This document shows positions 16,328 through 24,721 of a stretch of DNA of 40,268 nucleotides, one piece after another. The translations under genes and the position numbers were made by a program. The stretch is from NCBI GenBank assembly GCA_017550315.1, contig JAFZPN010000096.1, positions 1 through 40,268 of the forward strand, given 5' to 3'. The DNA comes from Clostridia bacterium. GTDB lineage: Bacteria > Bacillota > Clostridia > Oscillospirales > CAG-272. A model generated the notes under the pieces. It did no database searches, was not told the origin of the DNA, and saw only the letters and a list, made by a program, of their open reading frames with translations. The stretch's first letter is position 1. Each line of letters opens with the position of its first letter.

Positions 16328-17125
16328 TTATTTCGAGAAGGGATCGATGAGGTTGTGCATCTCGCGGACGAGATCCGGGACCTCGAGCGTCCGTCCGCAC
16401 TCGAAGGCGAGCCAGCGGTCGTAGCCGGTCTCCTGGATGGCCTTGAAGATGTTCGTATAATTGAGTTCGCCGGTGCCGGGCTGATTTCTGCCGGGGTTGT
16501 CGCCGATGTGGAAGTGGCCGATCAGATCGATGTTGTTCTGGATGTTGCGGATGACGTTGCCCTCGGAGATCTGCTGATGGTAGATATCGAACAGGATCTT
16601 GCAGTTCGGGCTGTCGACCGCCTTGATCATCTTCACGGCTTCCTCGGTGGTGACGAGGTAATAGCCCATGTGGTTGACGAGGATATTGAGCGGCTCGACG
16701 ACGATCATGATGCCCTCGTCCTCCGCGATCTTCGCCATCTGCTTCAGGGTCTCGACACAGATGGCAAACTGCTCGTCCCGGGAGACATCGAAGCGTTCGT
16801 TGCCGGTGGTGGCGATGATGTTCGGGACGTTCAGCTTCTTCGCGACTTCCACGCTCTCACGGAAGGACTCGAGGAACGCGGGACGGGAGTCCTCCCAGAC
16901 CATGCCGTGCCCCCACGCCGTCTTTTCCATGTTTTCCTTCTTCACGGACTGAATGACGATCGCCGTGGAGGTGACACCGGTCTCGTCGAGGGTCTTCTTC
17001 GCGAGATCGAAGTCGAGGCCGAGCCATCCGAGCTGCTCAACCCCCGGGAACCCGTACTTTTCGCCGAGCCGGACCTTCTCGTACCAGTCCTTGCCCCACC
17101 ATCCGCCTGCTGCTGAGAATTTCAT
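16328..17125 (-). CDS. hyi: Hydroxypyruvate isomerase-like sugar isomerase (TIM barrel)
   Basis: 265-aa cytoplasmic protein of the xylose-isomerase-like TIM barrel superfamily. The motif HIGDNPGRNQPGTGELNY (about 208-225) is the hallmark of hydroxypyruvate isomerase, which interconverts hydroxypyruvate and tartronate semialdehyde. Metal ligands are expected in VVEPLN (Glu) and LFDIYHQQ (Asp, His), both present. The ATG at 17125 has AAAGGAAGG upstream; a longer frame to 17365 crosses the promoter. No glyoxylate carboligase or tartronate semialdehyde reductase gene is nearby, so the physiological substrate may differ. Own consensus promoter. Confidence 0.8.
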   Translation of the reverse strand: MKFSAAGGWWGKDWYEKVRLGEKYGFPGVEQLGWLGLDFDLAKKTLDETGVTSTAIVIQSVKKENMEKTAWGHGMVWEDSRPAFLESFRESVEVAKKLNVPNIIATTGNERFDVSRDEQFAICVETLKQMAKIAEDEGIMIVVEPLNILVNHMGYYLVTTEEAVKMIKAVDSPNCKILFDIYHQQISEGNVIRNIQNNIDLIGHFHIGDNPGRNQPGTGELNYTNIFKAIQETGYDRWLAFECGRTLEVPDLVREMHNLIDPFSK

Positions 17126-17171
17126 GGGTAATACCTTCCTTTCCAGAGGAAATCGATGATTTGTTGTCAAC

Positions 17172-17200
17172 ATTGTACCCGAACGGGAGGGATTTGTCAA
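17172..17200 (-). promoter_or_regulatory. Sigma-A promoter of the hyi-like gene
   Basis: On the minus strand, TTGACA (17200-17195), a 17-bp spacer, TACAAT (17177-17172). The start codon is about 45 bp downstream. Confidence 0.85.
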
Positions 17201-17325
17201 GGGTGTTCGTGAAAATTCACAAAAGTTTCGCATCCCGTTCGCGCCGATCCGCCTGTCCGGTCCGGGTGACGGGGTTCCCCGCACGCATCGGATTCCGCCG
17301 TCATGCAGTTTTCGTCGGAAAACGC

Positions 17326-17354
17326 TTGATTTTTCTCTGCGCGGCGGGTATAAT
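17326..17354 (+). promoter_or_regulatory. Upstream sigma-A promoter (P1) of the 74-aa protein/tilS/hpt/ftsH operon
   Basis: TTGATT (17326-17331), a 17-bp spacer, TATAAT (17349-17354), followed by AGAGGGAAC. It is the first of two similar promoters 76 bp apart. Confidence 0.75.
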
Positions 17355-17401
17355 AGAGGGAACACTTCAAAACGTCTGGTTCTCCTTCCAACGATTCACC
17401 A

Positions 17402-17430
17402 TTGACCGCGCGCGGCGCACGGGATATAAT
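17402..17430 (+). promoter_or_regulatory. Downstream sigma-A promoter (P2) of the same operon
   Basis: TTGACC (17402-17407), a 17-bp spacer, TATAAT (17425-17430), followed by AGAGGTAAC. It closely resembles P1 around the -10 and start region. Confidence 0.78.
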
Positions 17431-17466
17431 AGAGGTAACGAAGTCTTTGTTCCGAAAGGATCCGAC

Positions 17467-17691
17467 ATGACCCCCTCCACTCTGTTCCGCCGCGTGAGCG
17501 CCGGATGCATGACGGCGCTGGCCGCCTCGCTCGGCTACATACTCCGCGAAATCGTCCTGATGCGCTCGTCCCCCGCCTTCGCCGTCGCGATGTGGCAGAC
17601 GATCCCCTATCAGTTCGAGCACATCCTCGGCTCCCTCGCGGCGTATCTCGGTTTCGCCGTTCTGTTTGAAAAGCTGACGGCGGAGCAATGA
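17467..17691 (+). CDS. Small membrane protein of unknown function, upstream of tilS
   Basis: 74 aa, not recognised. The ATG at 17467 has AAAGGA upstream at normal spacing and lies just after two promoters. Two hydrophobic stretches are visible (about residues 10-31 and 50-68), separated by a short loop with Trp and Gln; the C-terminus is polar (EKLTAEQ). It is 31 bp before tilS on the same strand, so it is probably the first gene of the tilS-hpt-ftsH operon. In other Firmicutes a different gene usually sits here. It could modulate FtsH, by analogy with other small membrane partners, but nothing in the sequence shows this. Confidence 0.6.
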   Translation: MTPSTLFRRVSAGCMTALAASLGYILREIVLMRSSPAFAVAMWQTIPYQFEHILGSLAAYLGFAVLFEKLTAEQ

Positions 17692-17722
17692 CGGATCGTC
17701 CGGAGATCCCCGGAGCGGACCC

Positions 17723-19144
17723 ATGACCAAACTGATGTTTCCGAATACGCTCGTCCGCTTCGGTATGGACGGCGTGATGCGGCGGGCAGGACACGTTGTG
17801 CTCGGTTATTCGGGCGGCGCGGACTCGACCTGCCTCCTTGTTCTGCTCGCGGACTGGTGCCGGGAAAACGGCGTCTTCCTCGCGGCAGCGCATGTGAACC
17901 ACGGCATCCGCGGCGATGAGGCGGACCGGGACGAGGCATTCTGCCGCCGGATGTGCGAAGAGCGGGATGTTCCGCTTTACGTGAAGCGCGCCGATGTCCC
18001 CTCGCTCGCAAAAGAACGCGGCCTCGGTATCGAGGAATGCGCACGCGGCATCCGGTACGCCTTTTTCGATGAGGTCGCGGAAGAAATCGCCGGCGAATCC
18101 TCCGGCGCGGTCATCGTCACGGCGCACAACGCGACGGATCACCTCGAAACGGTCCTCGCGAATCTCTTCCGCGGATCCGGCACCCACGGACTCGGCGGGA
18201 TCCCCCCCATCCGCGGCGGACGGATCCTGCGGCCCCTGATCGGCGACTCCTCGGAGGCCGTACGGGCGTGGTGCCGGGAGCATGCGGTCCCGTACGTCGA
18301 GGACCGGACCAACGCGGTCGCCGACTGCACGCGCAATGCCCTGCGCCTCGGCGTCCTCCCCGAGATTCGGAAAATCTTTCCCTACCCCGAGGACGCGGTC
18401 CTGCGGATGAGCGCGCTTGCCCGGCGGGACGACGAAGCCCTCGAAGCGCTCGCGAAGGCCGAACTCCTGGACGGTGGGATCACCCGCGAACGCTTTGCCG
18501 CCCTCGACGATGCCGTGGCGTCCCGCGTCCTGCGCATCCTCGCCGCGGATGCCGGAGGGCTCGTGCCGGAGGAAGGTCACATCAATACCGTCCTCGCGCT
18601 CGCGAAGGAAGAAGGCATCCGGCGCATTTCCCTGCCCGGCGGGGTCGAATGCAGGATCGGGCCGTCCGCGGTGACAGTCGGTGTGCCAAAAGAACCCGAA
18701 GAATTCCCGCCGTTTTGCTATCCCTCGGACGGGGACCGGTTTGAGAATGAGCTCTGCGTCGTTGTGTTCAGGCCCGGCGTGTCTCAAGGCGGCGATTCCG
18801 GAGAAAATCCAGAATCGGCGGGTGAAGATGAGGAAAATATTTACAAAAAATCTATATCAGTGTCTTTGAACTTTGATAAAATGAAAGACGCATTGCAGAT
18901 CCGCGCGCGGAAAAACGGCGATCTCTATCGATTCAGCGGGATGACGAGGCGGGTGAAGACCCTCTTCTCCGACCGCAGGATCCCCGCAGACCTCCGTTCG
19001 TCCGTTCCGATCCTCACCGACGCGGACGGCATTGTCTGGATCCCCGGATTTCCTCCCCGCGACGGCATGCGCTGGGACGGGACGGGGACGCCCCTCACGG
19101 TCACATGCAACTGGAAAATCATATTGACGGAGGATACGCCATGA
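17723..19144 (+). CDS. tilS: tRNA(Ile)-lysidine synthase
   Basis: Converts cytidine 34 of tRNA-Ile(CAU) to lysidine so that it reads AUA codons. The protein is 473 aa, typical. The PP-loop ATPase signature SGGADS is at residues 30-35. The N-terminal nucleotide-binding domain runs to about 210, a middle helical domain to about 300 and the C-terminal TilS domain (LQIRARKNGDLYRFSGM) from about 392. A hydrophilic insert near residues 353-375 (GDSGENPESAGEDEENIYKK) is less GC-rich and looks like a flexible linker. It overlaps hpt by four bases (ATGA). The tilS-hpt-ftsH order is conserved across Firmicutes. Confidence 0.95.
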   Translation: MTKLMFPNTLVRFGMDGVMRRAGHVVLGYSGGADSTCLLVLLADWCRENGVFLAAAHVNHGIRGDEADRDEAFCRRMCEERDVPLYVKRADVPSLAKERGLGIEECARGIRYAFFDEVAEEIAGESSGAVIVTAHNATDHLETVLANLFRGSGTHGLGGIPPIRGGRILRPLIGDSSEAVRAWCREHAVPYVEDRTNAVADCTRNALRLGVLPEIRKIFPYPEDAVLRMSALARRDDEALEALAKAELLDGGITRERFAALDDAVASRVLRILAADAGGLVPEEGHINTVLALAKEEGIRRISLPGGVECRIGPSAVTVGVPKEPEEFPPFCYPSDGDRFENELCVVVFRPGVSQGGDSGENPESAGEDEENIYKKSISVSLNFDKMKDALQIRARKNGDLYRFSGMTRRVKTLFSDRRIPADLRSSVPILTDADGIVWIPGFPPRDGMRWDGTGTPLTVTCNWKIILTEDTP

Positions 19145-19707
19145 CGAAATCCGTACTTGACCGCGACATCGATCGCGTTTTGCTCACCCAGGAAGAGATC
19201 CAGCGGGTCACCTCCCGCATCGCGGCCCAGATCGACCGGGACTTCCGCTCCTCTACCCGCCTGCTTCTGCTCGGCATCCTCAAGGGATCCGTGGTATTCA
19301 TGGGAGATCTGATGAAGAAGGTGACCGTTCCGGTCGAGATCGACTTCATGAAGGTCTCGTCCTACTCAAGCAACACGGAATCCTCCGGGCGCATCAACAT
19401 CCTGCTCGACCTCAACCGCGCCGACCTCTCGGAGTGCGACGTCCTCATCGTGGAGGACATCATCGACAGCGGGCGCACGCTTTCCTATCTGGTTGAGTAC
19501 CTCCGCCTGGGCGGCGCGAAGTCCGTCCACACCTGCACGCTTCTCGACAAGCCGAGCCGCCGCGTCGTGGAATTCACGCCCGATTACGTCGGCTATGAGA
19601 TCCCGGACGAGTTCGTCGTCGGCTACGGTCTCGACTACGCGGAACAGTACCGCACCCTGCCCTATATCGGCATCCTGAAGCCGGATATCTATACGAAAAA
19701 GAAGTGA
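19141..19707 (+). CDS. hpt: Hypoxanthine phosphoribosyltransferase
   Basis: Purine salvage enzyme making IMP or GMP from hypoxanthine or guanine and PRPP, 188 aa. The PRPP motif VLIVEDIIDSGRTL is at 101-114, GILKGS at 45-50 and the base-binding loop with DYVGYEIPDEFVVGYGLDY near 152-170, all diagnostic. The ATG at 19141 follows GGAGG nine bases upstream and overlaps the tilS stop; an ATG at 19105 in frame has no ribosome site. In Firmicutes, Hpt and TilS have been linked to ftsH regulation by proximity and interaction; here only the proximity is visible. Confidence 0.95.
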   Translation: MTKSVLDRDIDRVLLTQEEIQRVTSRIAAQIDRDFRSSTRLLLLGILKGSVVFMGDLMKKVTVPVEIDFMKVSSYSSNTESSGRINILLDLNRADLSECDVLIVEDIIDSGRTLSYLVEYLRLGGAKSVHTCTLLDKPSRRVVEFTPDYVGYEIPDEFVVGYGLDYAEQYRTLPYIGILKPDIYTKKK

Positions 19708-19749
19708 TCCCCGGCCGCGCGCCGCAATCCACGAAGTACAGAGGAAACT

Positions 19750-21819
19750 ATGAAGTCAAGATTCAAGATTGCAATCTTTTATGTCGTCCTCTTCGCCGTC
19801 ATCATACTCGCCGCCGCGTCTCTGTGGCGGTCCATCCCGCAGGAGAAGCTGGTGTACTCCAACATCATCGAGCTTTTCCGCAACGAGCGGGTCGAACAGT
19901 TTGAGGTCGACGAGGACAACAATCTGACCATGGCCGTCCGGGTGACGCTCGCGGACGGGACCGAAGGACAGTCGGTGGTGACCTACCGGCTCCGCAGCCT
20001 CGATCTCTTCATCGCGGACCTCGGAGACCTGATCGAGGAACAGCACGAGGCGGGCATCATCACCTCCTACGACTACCCGCCGCCGGTCGCGATCCCGTGG
20101 TGGGTGTCCCTCCTTCCCTATCTGATCGTCATCATCCTGCTCATTGCCATGTGGGTGTTCATCATGAACCAGGCGACGGGCGGCAAGGGCACGAAGATCA
20201 ATTCGGTGGGACGCGCGAAGGCCAAGCTCGTCACCGCGGACAAGGCGAAAGTCTATTTCAAGGACGTCGCCGGCGCGGACGAGGAGAAGGCGGAGCTCGA
20301 GGAGATCGTCGAATTCCTGCGCAACCCCGATTACTTCACCAAGCTCGGCGCGAAGATCCCCCATGGCGTGCTGCTCGTCGGCCCTCCCGGAACCGGTAAG
20401 ACCCTCATTGCCAAGGCGGTCGCGGGCGAAGCGGGCGTTCCCTTCTATTCGATCTCCGGTTCGGATTTCGTGGAAATGTACGTCGGCGTCGGCGCATCCC
20501 GCGTGCGCGATCTGTTCGATACCGCAAAGAAGAATCCCGCCGCGATCATCTTCATCGATGAGATCGACGCGGTCGGACGCCATCGAGGCGCAGGTCTCGG
20601 CGGCGGTCACGACGAACGCGAACAGACCCTGAACCAGATCCTCGTGGAGATGGACGGCTTCGGCTCCTCCGACGGCGTCATCGTCATGGCGGCGACCAAC
20701 CGTCCCGACATCCTCGACCCCGCGCTGCTCAGACCGGGCCGCTTCGACCGTCAGATCACCATGAATCCCCCGGATGTCAAGGGCCGCGAGGAGATCCTCA
20801 AGGTCCACTCCCGCAACAAGCCGCTCGAAGCGGACGTCGATCTCTCGGTCATCGCGAAGACGACGGTCGGCTTCACAGGCGCGGAGCTCGCGAACCTGCT
20901 CAACGAGGCCGCGCTGCTCGCCTGCCGCAAGGGCAAGAACCTCATCGGCATGACGGATCTCGAGGAGGCGATGATCAAGGTCATCGTCGGCCCCGCGAAG
21001 CGTTCCCGGGTCATCACCGACGCGGAGCGCAAGCTCACGGCTTATCATGAAGCCGGTCACGCCGTCACCACATGGATCCGCCAGCCGGAATCCCCGGTGC
21101 ATCAGATCTCGATCATCCCGTCGGGACGCGCGGGCGGCTACACGCTCTCCTTCCCGAAGGAGGACCAGTCCTATATGTCCCGCACCATGATGGAGAATGA
21201 GATCGTCACGCTGCTCGGCGGACGGTGCGCGGAGGCGGTCATCCTCGGCGACATCTCCACGGGCGCGTCGAACGACATCCAGCGCGCATCCGCGATCGCC
21301 CGTCAGATGGTCACGAAATACGGCATGAGCGAAAAGCTCGGCCCGATCCTCTACGGCAGCGAATCGTCGAGCGACGAGGTCTTCCTCGGCCGCGACTTCA
21401 ACCAGACGAAGAACTACTCCGAAGAGACGGCGTCCGTCATCGACGAGGAAGTGAAGAAGATCGTCACGAAGGCGTACGACGAGGCGATCCGCATTCTCGA
21501 GGACAACCTCGACCGGCTGCACTTCGTGGCGGAATACCTCATGAAGAACGAGATCATGGAGGAAGAACAGTTCGTCCGCGCCATGACCGAGCCCGAGGTG
21601 ACCATCGAGCAGCTCGAAGAGATGGTCGCGGAGAAGCGCCGCAAGAGCAAGGAAGAGAACGAAGCCTTTGCCCGTCATCTCGCGGAGCTGGAGAAGCAGC
21701 GCGAAGAAGAGCGCGCGAAGGACGAAGCCCGCCGTCAGCATCGAGGCGCGTTCCCGCCGATCGGACAGGAACAGCCGAAAGATGAGGACGACGGAGACGA
21801 GGGCGACGACGAAGAATAA
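19750..21819 (+). CDS. ftsH: ATP-dependent zinc metalloprotease FtsH
   Basis: Membrane-anchored AAA+ protease that degrades misfolded and regulatory membrane proteins. The protein is 689 aa. Transmembrane segments are at 7-24 and 117-138, flanking the outside domain. The AAA domain has Walker A GPPGTGKT (211-218), Walker B IIFIDEID (266-273) and the second region of homology ending RPGRFDRQ. The zinc site is HEAGH (433-437). The last 90 residues are highly charged, with a Glu/Lys coiled coil and an acidic end ([12 protein letters not shown]), longer than in many homologues. GAGG precedes the start. It is last in the operon, closed by a strong terminator. Confidence 0.98.
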   Translation: MKSRFKIAIFYVVLFAVIILAAASLWRSIPQEKLVYSNIIELFRNERVEQFEVDEDNNLTMAVRVTLADGTEGQSVVTYRLRSLDLFIADLGDLIEEQHEAGIITSYDYPPPVAIPWWVSLLPYLIVIILLIAMWVFIMNQATGGKGTKINSVGRAKAKLVTADKAKVYFKDVAGADEEKAELEEIVEFLRNPDYFTKLGAKIPHGVLLVGPPGTGKTLIAKAVAGEAGVPFYSISGSDFVEMYVGVGASRVRDLFDTAKKNPAAIIFIDEIDAVGRHRGAGLGGGHDEREQTLNQILVEMDGFGSSDGVIVMAATNRPDILDPALLRPGRFDRQITMNPPDVKGREEILKVHSRNKPLEADVDLSVIAKTTVGFTGAELANLLNEAALLACRKGKNLIGMTDLEEAMIKVIVGPAKRSRVITDAERKLTAYHEAGHAVTTWIRQPESPVHQISIIPSGRAGGYTLSFPKEDQSYMSRTMMENEIVTLLGGRCAEAVILGDISTGASNDIQRASAIARQMVTKYGMSEKLGPILYGSESSSDEVFLGRDFNQTKNYSEETASVIDEEVKKIVTKAYDEAIRILEDNLDRLHFVAEYLMKNEIMEEEQFVRAMTEPEVTIEQLEEMVAEKRRKSKEENEAFARHLAELEKQREEERAKDEARRQHRGAFPPIGQEQPKDEDDGDEGDDEE

Positions 21820-21828
21820 TCCCAAAGG

Positions 21829-21864
21829 AAAAGGACTGCCGCGATTTTTCACGGCGGTCCTTTT
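21829..21864. terminator. Bidirectional terminator between ftsH and the convergent GNAT gene
   Basis: AAAAGGACTGCCG (21829-21841) pairs with CGGCGGTCCTTTT (21852-21864) with one G-T pair. T-rich tails occur both ways. The loop region (TTTTTCA) and flanks resemble the terminator at 13038-13075. Confidence 0.9.
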
Positions 21865-21865
21865 G

Positions 21866-22750
21866 TCATGTTCGGGCATCCTCCCGGATCGAGGTCCGGG
21901 TCTTCACGGCGACGGTCTCGCTCGATGTGATCCGGTAGCCGAGCTTTTCATAGATGTGCAGGGCATCGTTGTTCCCGGCTTCGCAGTAGAGGCAGGGATG
22001 CGGGTAGCCGCGCCGGATGCTCTCGCGGGTGAGGAACGCCGTCATCCGGGTGCCAAAGCCCCGCCCGCGGCAGGCGAGATCGACCGCGACGCCTCCGACA
22101 CCGTCCCCGTCCGTGAAGAGCGCTCCGTAGGCGGCGAGGCGGCCTTCCTGCTCAAGGAGCCAGACGTTCGCCCAGCGCTCGGGGTGCTCCCGGATCTCCC
22201 GGCGGTCCGCTTCGATCTGCCCGGGTGTCGTGACAACCTCGTCATACGGAAGCCCGAGGTCCCGGTGCATCCGGGCGTATTCGCGGCTCCAGATCGCAGG
22301 GCCTTCGGGGATGTCGCGCGCCTCGATGGGGCGGATGTTATCGTCCGGATAATCGATCTGCTCCGCGGTCCCGTGCCAGACGAGATAGTGATTGGTGTTT
22401 GTGTAGATGAAGCCGACGGCGAGGCTGAAGGCGTCCGCGATCTCCGAGGGCGGGTAGGACGACCACCAGTCACAGCCGACTGCCCGGATGCGCCGCTCAG
22501 CCTCCCGGTATGCCTCCCGCGCGATCCCGCGGCGCCGTTTTGCCGGAATGACGTAGAGATAGACGAACGCGGAGTATTTCGCCTCCGACGGGATGTGGAG
22601 ATGCATCCATCCGACCGCGGTGCCGTCCGCTTCGAGGGCGTAAAGTTCCTCCGGCGACGCGGCGAACTCGTCGAATTTCGCAAGTTGAGCGGGCTCGGTC
22701 AGAGCGCGGAGGGAGGCGGAGCTGGCTGGCTTCAAAATCTGTACTCTCAT
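21866..22750 (-). CDS. GNAT acetyltransferase with two GNAT-like halves
   Basis: 294-aa predicted acetyl-CoA-dependent N-acetyltransferase. Two GNAT-like halves are visible. The N-terminal half has the strand/loop YLYVIPAKRRRGIAREAYRE (about 65-84). The C-terminal half has VDLACRGRGFGTRMTAFLTR (about 223-242), the acetyl-CoA-binding motif A in its Q/RxxGxG/A form, and ends with YEKLGYRI. Substrate unknown. The start has GGAGG and lies five bases after the stop of the XRE/TPR gene, so they form an operon and the regulator may act with or on this enzyme. The C-terminal site looks the more intact of the two. Confidence 0.82.
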   Translation of the reverse strand: MRVQILKPASSASLRALTEPAQLAKFDEFAASPEELYALEADGTAVGWMHLHIPSEAKYSAFVYLYVIPAKRRRGIAREAYREAERRIRAVGCDWWSSYPPSEIADAFSLAVGFIYTNTNHYLVWHGTAEQIDYPDDNIRPIEARDIPEGPAIWSREYARMHRDLGLPYDEVVTTPGQIEADRREIREHPERWANVWLLEQEGRLAAYGALFTDGDGVGGVAVDLACRGRGFGTRMTAFLTRESIRRGYPHPCLYCEAGNNDALHIYEKLGYRITSSETVAVKTRTSIREDART

Positions 22751-22754
22751 ATCC

Positions 22755-23939
22755 TCATCCTCCTTCCCGGCTCTTGCAGCGTTTGACCCATTCCTCCCAG
22801 CGCGAATCAGTCTGCATTTCGTTTTTTACGTTCTCGTAATCCGGGTTGCACCACATCGGCCAACTCTCCGGGAGGTTTTCCGTGAGAGATCCGGATTCCG
22901 CAAACAGTTCTTTGCGTACAGCAGCCCGTCGGAGTAGAGGGGCTGTATAGTGATAATCGCCGGATGCAGTAAAAGCATCGTATACCCGTGCATCCTTATA
23001 AGCATTGTTCAGAGCGGCAAATGCCTCGTCAAACTGTCCGTATTCCCACAGCAAACGCGACAGATAGAGGTTCAGATAGGCTCTTTCGCGGTGATAGATA
23101 CCGATTTGTCCGCCGTCTGCCAGCAGATCGAAAACGGCAATCGCGCCTTTCACCTTGCCCACGGGCCATGATGTTTCAAAATGCTGTTTCCGGTTTACAA
23201 CCGCATAGACGAGCAGTTCGGCGAATTCGTAGGCGAGTTCAAGAAGCGCTTCGCCGAGAGGGCCCTCCTGCTCCGCACCGAACGTGGCTTCTGTGCGCAG
23301 AATCTCCCGAGAGAACGCAAGCGGCGGCATGGTATCCGCCAAAGCAAGAGCTTTTTTGCATTCTCCGTTGGTGCGATAGATGCGGATCAGTTCTCTCGCC
23401 GCCTTGGTGCGGATTTCCATGCTCTCCGCATGAGCGGACAGTTCCTCGCACAAACTCTTTGCCTCCGCCCACCACGAGTTGGTCTCAACCCTGTCCACAT
23501 CGTAGCGGATATAGCCGTCTTCTCCATAGTCTTCTCCGACATGGAAGTCGTGGTGCATCCAACCCTTGCGCGAGAGGACGTCGACGAGCGCGATGCGCAG
23601 TCTTTCATCGCCGGGATATTCCGCGAGTCCTTCCCGCAAGAGCGCGATGCACGCATCGAGATTCACATCTTCGTATTCATTCTGCCATGCCATACGTTCA
23701 ACGCGATCCGTCAGCTCGCGCACGCGCCTCTCCCGGTCTCCTTCATAGCCAAACAAGTAATCAATCGATACGCCGAAGCAGTTCGCGAGCCGTGGAAGCG
23801 TCTCCGTATCGGGATATCCGCCGCCGGACTCCCAACGGCTCACCGCCTGCGAGGATACCCCGAGGATATCTGCCAGTTCTTCCTGCGTTTTTCCGCTTTT
23901 TCGCCGAAGCGTTCGGATTCTTTCGTAAAGTTTCAGCAT
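22755..23939 (-). CDS. XRE-family transcription regulator with TPR-like C-terminal region (paralogue of 9802-10932)
   Basis: 394-aa predicted regulator. The HTH is at residues 6-60 (GKTQEELADILGVSSQAVSRW), and the helical TPR-like region follows from about 90. Aligned by eye, it shares several blocks with the protein at 9802-10932: REGLAEYPGDERLRIAL versus RQGLAENPSSYELMLRL, and NGECKKALALADTMPPLAFS versus KGMRDEALRIAESVPNLSFS. The C-terminus is Trp-rich and basic. The start follows AAAAGGAGAATACCTGT. The gene is moderately less GC-rich than its neighbours. It is co-transcribed with the GNAT gene. Targets and any ligand are unknown. Confidence 0.85.
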   Translation of the reverse strand: MLKLYERIRTLRRKSGKTQEELADILGVSSQAVSRWESGGGYPDTETLPRLANCFGVSIDYLFGYEGDRERRVRELTDRVERMAWQNEYEDVNLDACIALLREGLAEYPGDERLRIALVDVLSRKGWMHHDFHVGEDYGEDGYIRYDVDRVETNSWWAEAKSLCEELSAHAESMEIRTKAARELIRIYRTNGECKKALALADTMPPLAFSREILRTEATFGAEQEGPLGEALLELAYEFAELLVYAVVNRKQHFETSWPVGKVKGAIAVFDLLADGGQIGIYHRERAYLNLYLSRLLWEYGQFDEAFAALNNAYKDARVYDAFTASGDYHYTAPLLRRAAVRKELFAESGSLTENLPESWPMWCNPDYENVKNEMQTDSRWEEWVKRCKSREGG

Positions 23940-23977
23940 ACAGGTATTCTCCTTTTGTCTTTGCCCGGGCTGCTATC

Positions 23978-24006
23978 AGTATAGCAAAACCGCAGGCGGA
24001 AAACAA
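23978..24006 (-). promoter_or_regulatory. Sigma-A promoter of the XRE/TPR-GNAT operon
   Basis: On the minus strand, TTGTTT (24006-24001), a 17-bp spacer, TATACT (23983-23978) with extended -10 TGC. No terminator is visible between the PAP2 gene upstream and this site, so some readthrough is possible. Confidence 0.65.
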
Positions 24007-24028
24007 GCACGGAATTCTGGAATGAACT

Positions 24029-24574
24029 CTACGATTCCTTGTTTTTTACACGAAGCCTTTTCTCCGCCTTCCCCATCACCCAGCCGGCGAGGAGGGCGAG
24101 GGCGGTGCCGATGAGGATCCCGGCGAGGACGTCCGACGGATAGTGGACCGTCAGATAGAGGCGCGAGAAGGCGATGACCGCGGCGAGGATCAGCATCCCC
24201 GTCCCCCATCGTTTATCGTGCCGAAAGACCGTGACGGCGGCCTCGAACGCCGCGGCGGCATGTCCGGACGGGAAGGAAAGATCGCTCGGCGGCGCGATGA
24301 TAAGCGTCAAGGTCGGGTCGAGATCGTAGGGGCGGATGCGGTGGACGAGCGGCTTCAGGCCGAGGTTGCACACGATCAGACCGAAGAGGAGCGCGAGCCC
24401 CATGTGCATCCCGATCCGGCGCGTCTTCGGGATCAGGATCAAAATGAAGGCGAGGACGATCCAGAAGATGCCGGAGTCGCCGAGATGGGTGAGGGTCGAG
24501 AGCGTCACATCGAGAAACGGACAGGCGAGCGCGTCGTGCAGCCGGTGGAGCAGCGAGATTTCAAACCAGTTCAA
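24029..24574 (-). CDS. PAP2-family membrane phosphatase
   Basis: 181-aa polytopic membrane protein of the PAP2 superfamily; members include BcrC-type undecaprenyl pyrophosphate phosphatases that recycle the cell-wall lipid carrier. All three catalytic signatures are present: KPLVHRIRP (about 74-82), PSGH (101-104) and SRLYLTVHYPSDV (about 136-148). About five hydrophobic segments are visible. Translation starts at TTG (24574), preceded by a strong GGAGG seven bases away; there is no better ATG. A promoter lies directly upstream. It sits alone between the spoIIIA operon end and the XRE/TPR operon. The lipid substrate is inferred from the family. Confidence 0.85.
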   Translation of the reverse strand: MNWFEISLLHRLHDALACPFLDVTLSTLTHLGDSGIFWIVLAFILILIPKTRRIGMHMGLALLFGLIVCNLGLKPLVHRIRPYDLDPTLTLIIAPPSDLSFPSGHAAAAFEAAVTVFRHDKRWGTGMLILAAVIAFSRLYLTVHYPSDVLAGILIGTALALLAGWVMGKAEKRLRVKNKES

Positions 24575-24610
24575 GGGGGAGCCTCCGTTTCCGTTTGGAT
24601 ATACGGCTCC

Positions 24611-24639
24611 ATTATACCATGTTTCGGGCGGTCTGTAAA
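24611..24639 (-). promoter_or_regulatory. Sigma-A promoter of the PAP2 gene
   Basis: On the minus strand, TTTACA (24639-24634), a 17-bp spacer, TATAAT (24616-24611) with extended -10 TGG. Confidence 0.8.
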
Positions 24640-24663
24640 GCCCCGATCCGCCGCTAAAGCAAA

Positions 24664-24688
24664 TAGAGACCCGTTCTCCGGATCTCTA
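24664..24688 (-). terminator. Probable terminator of the spoIIIA operon
   Basis: TAGAGA (24664-24669) pairs with TCTCTA (24683-24688), with an inner CCG/CGG pairing. The minus-strand tail ATTTGCTTT is moderately T-rich. It lies 33 bp after the spoIIIAH stop. Confidence 0.6.
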
Positions 24689-24721
24689 CCGCGCTCTTCC
24701 GTTTACCCACTCCCCCTCTCT

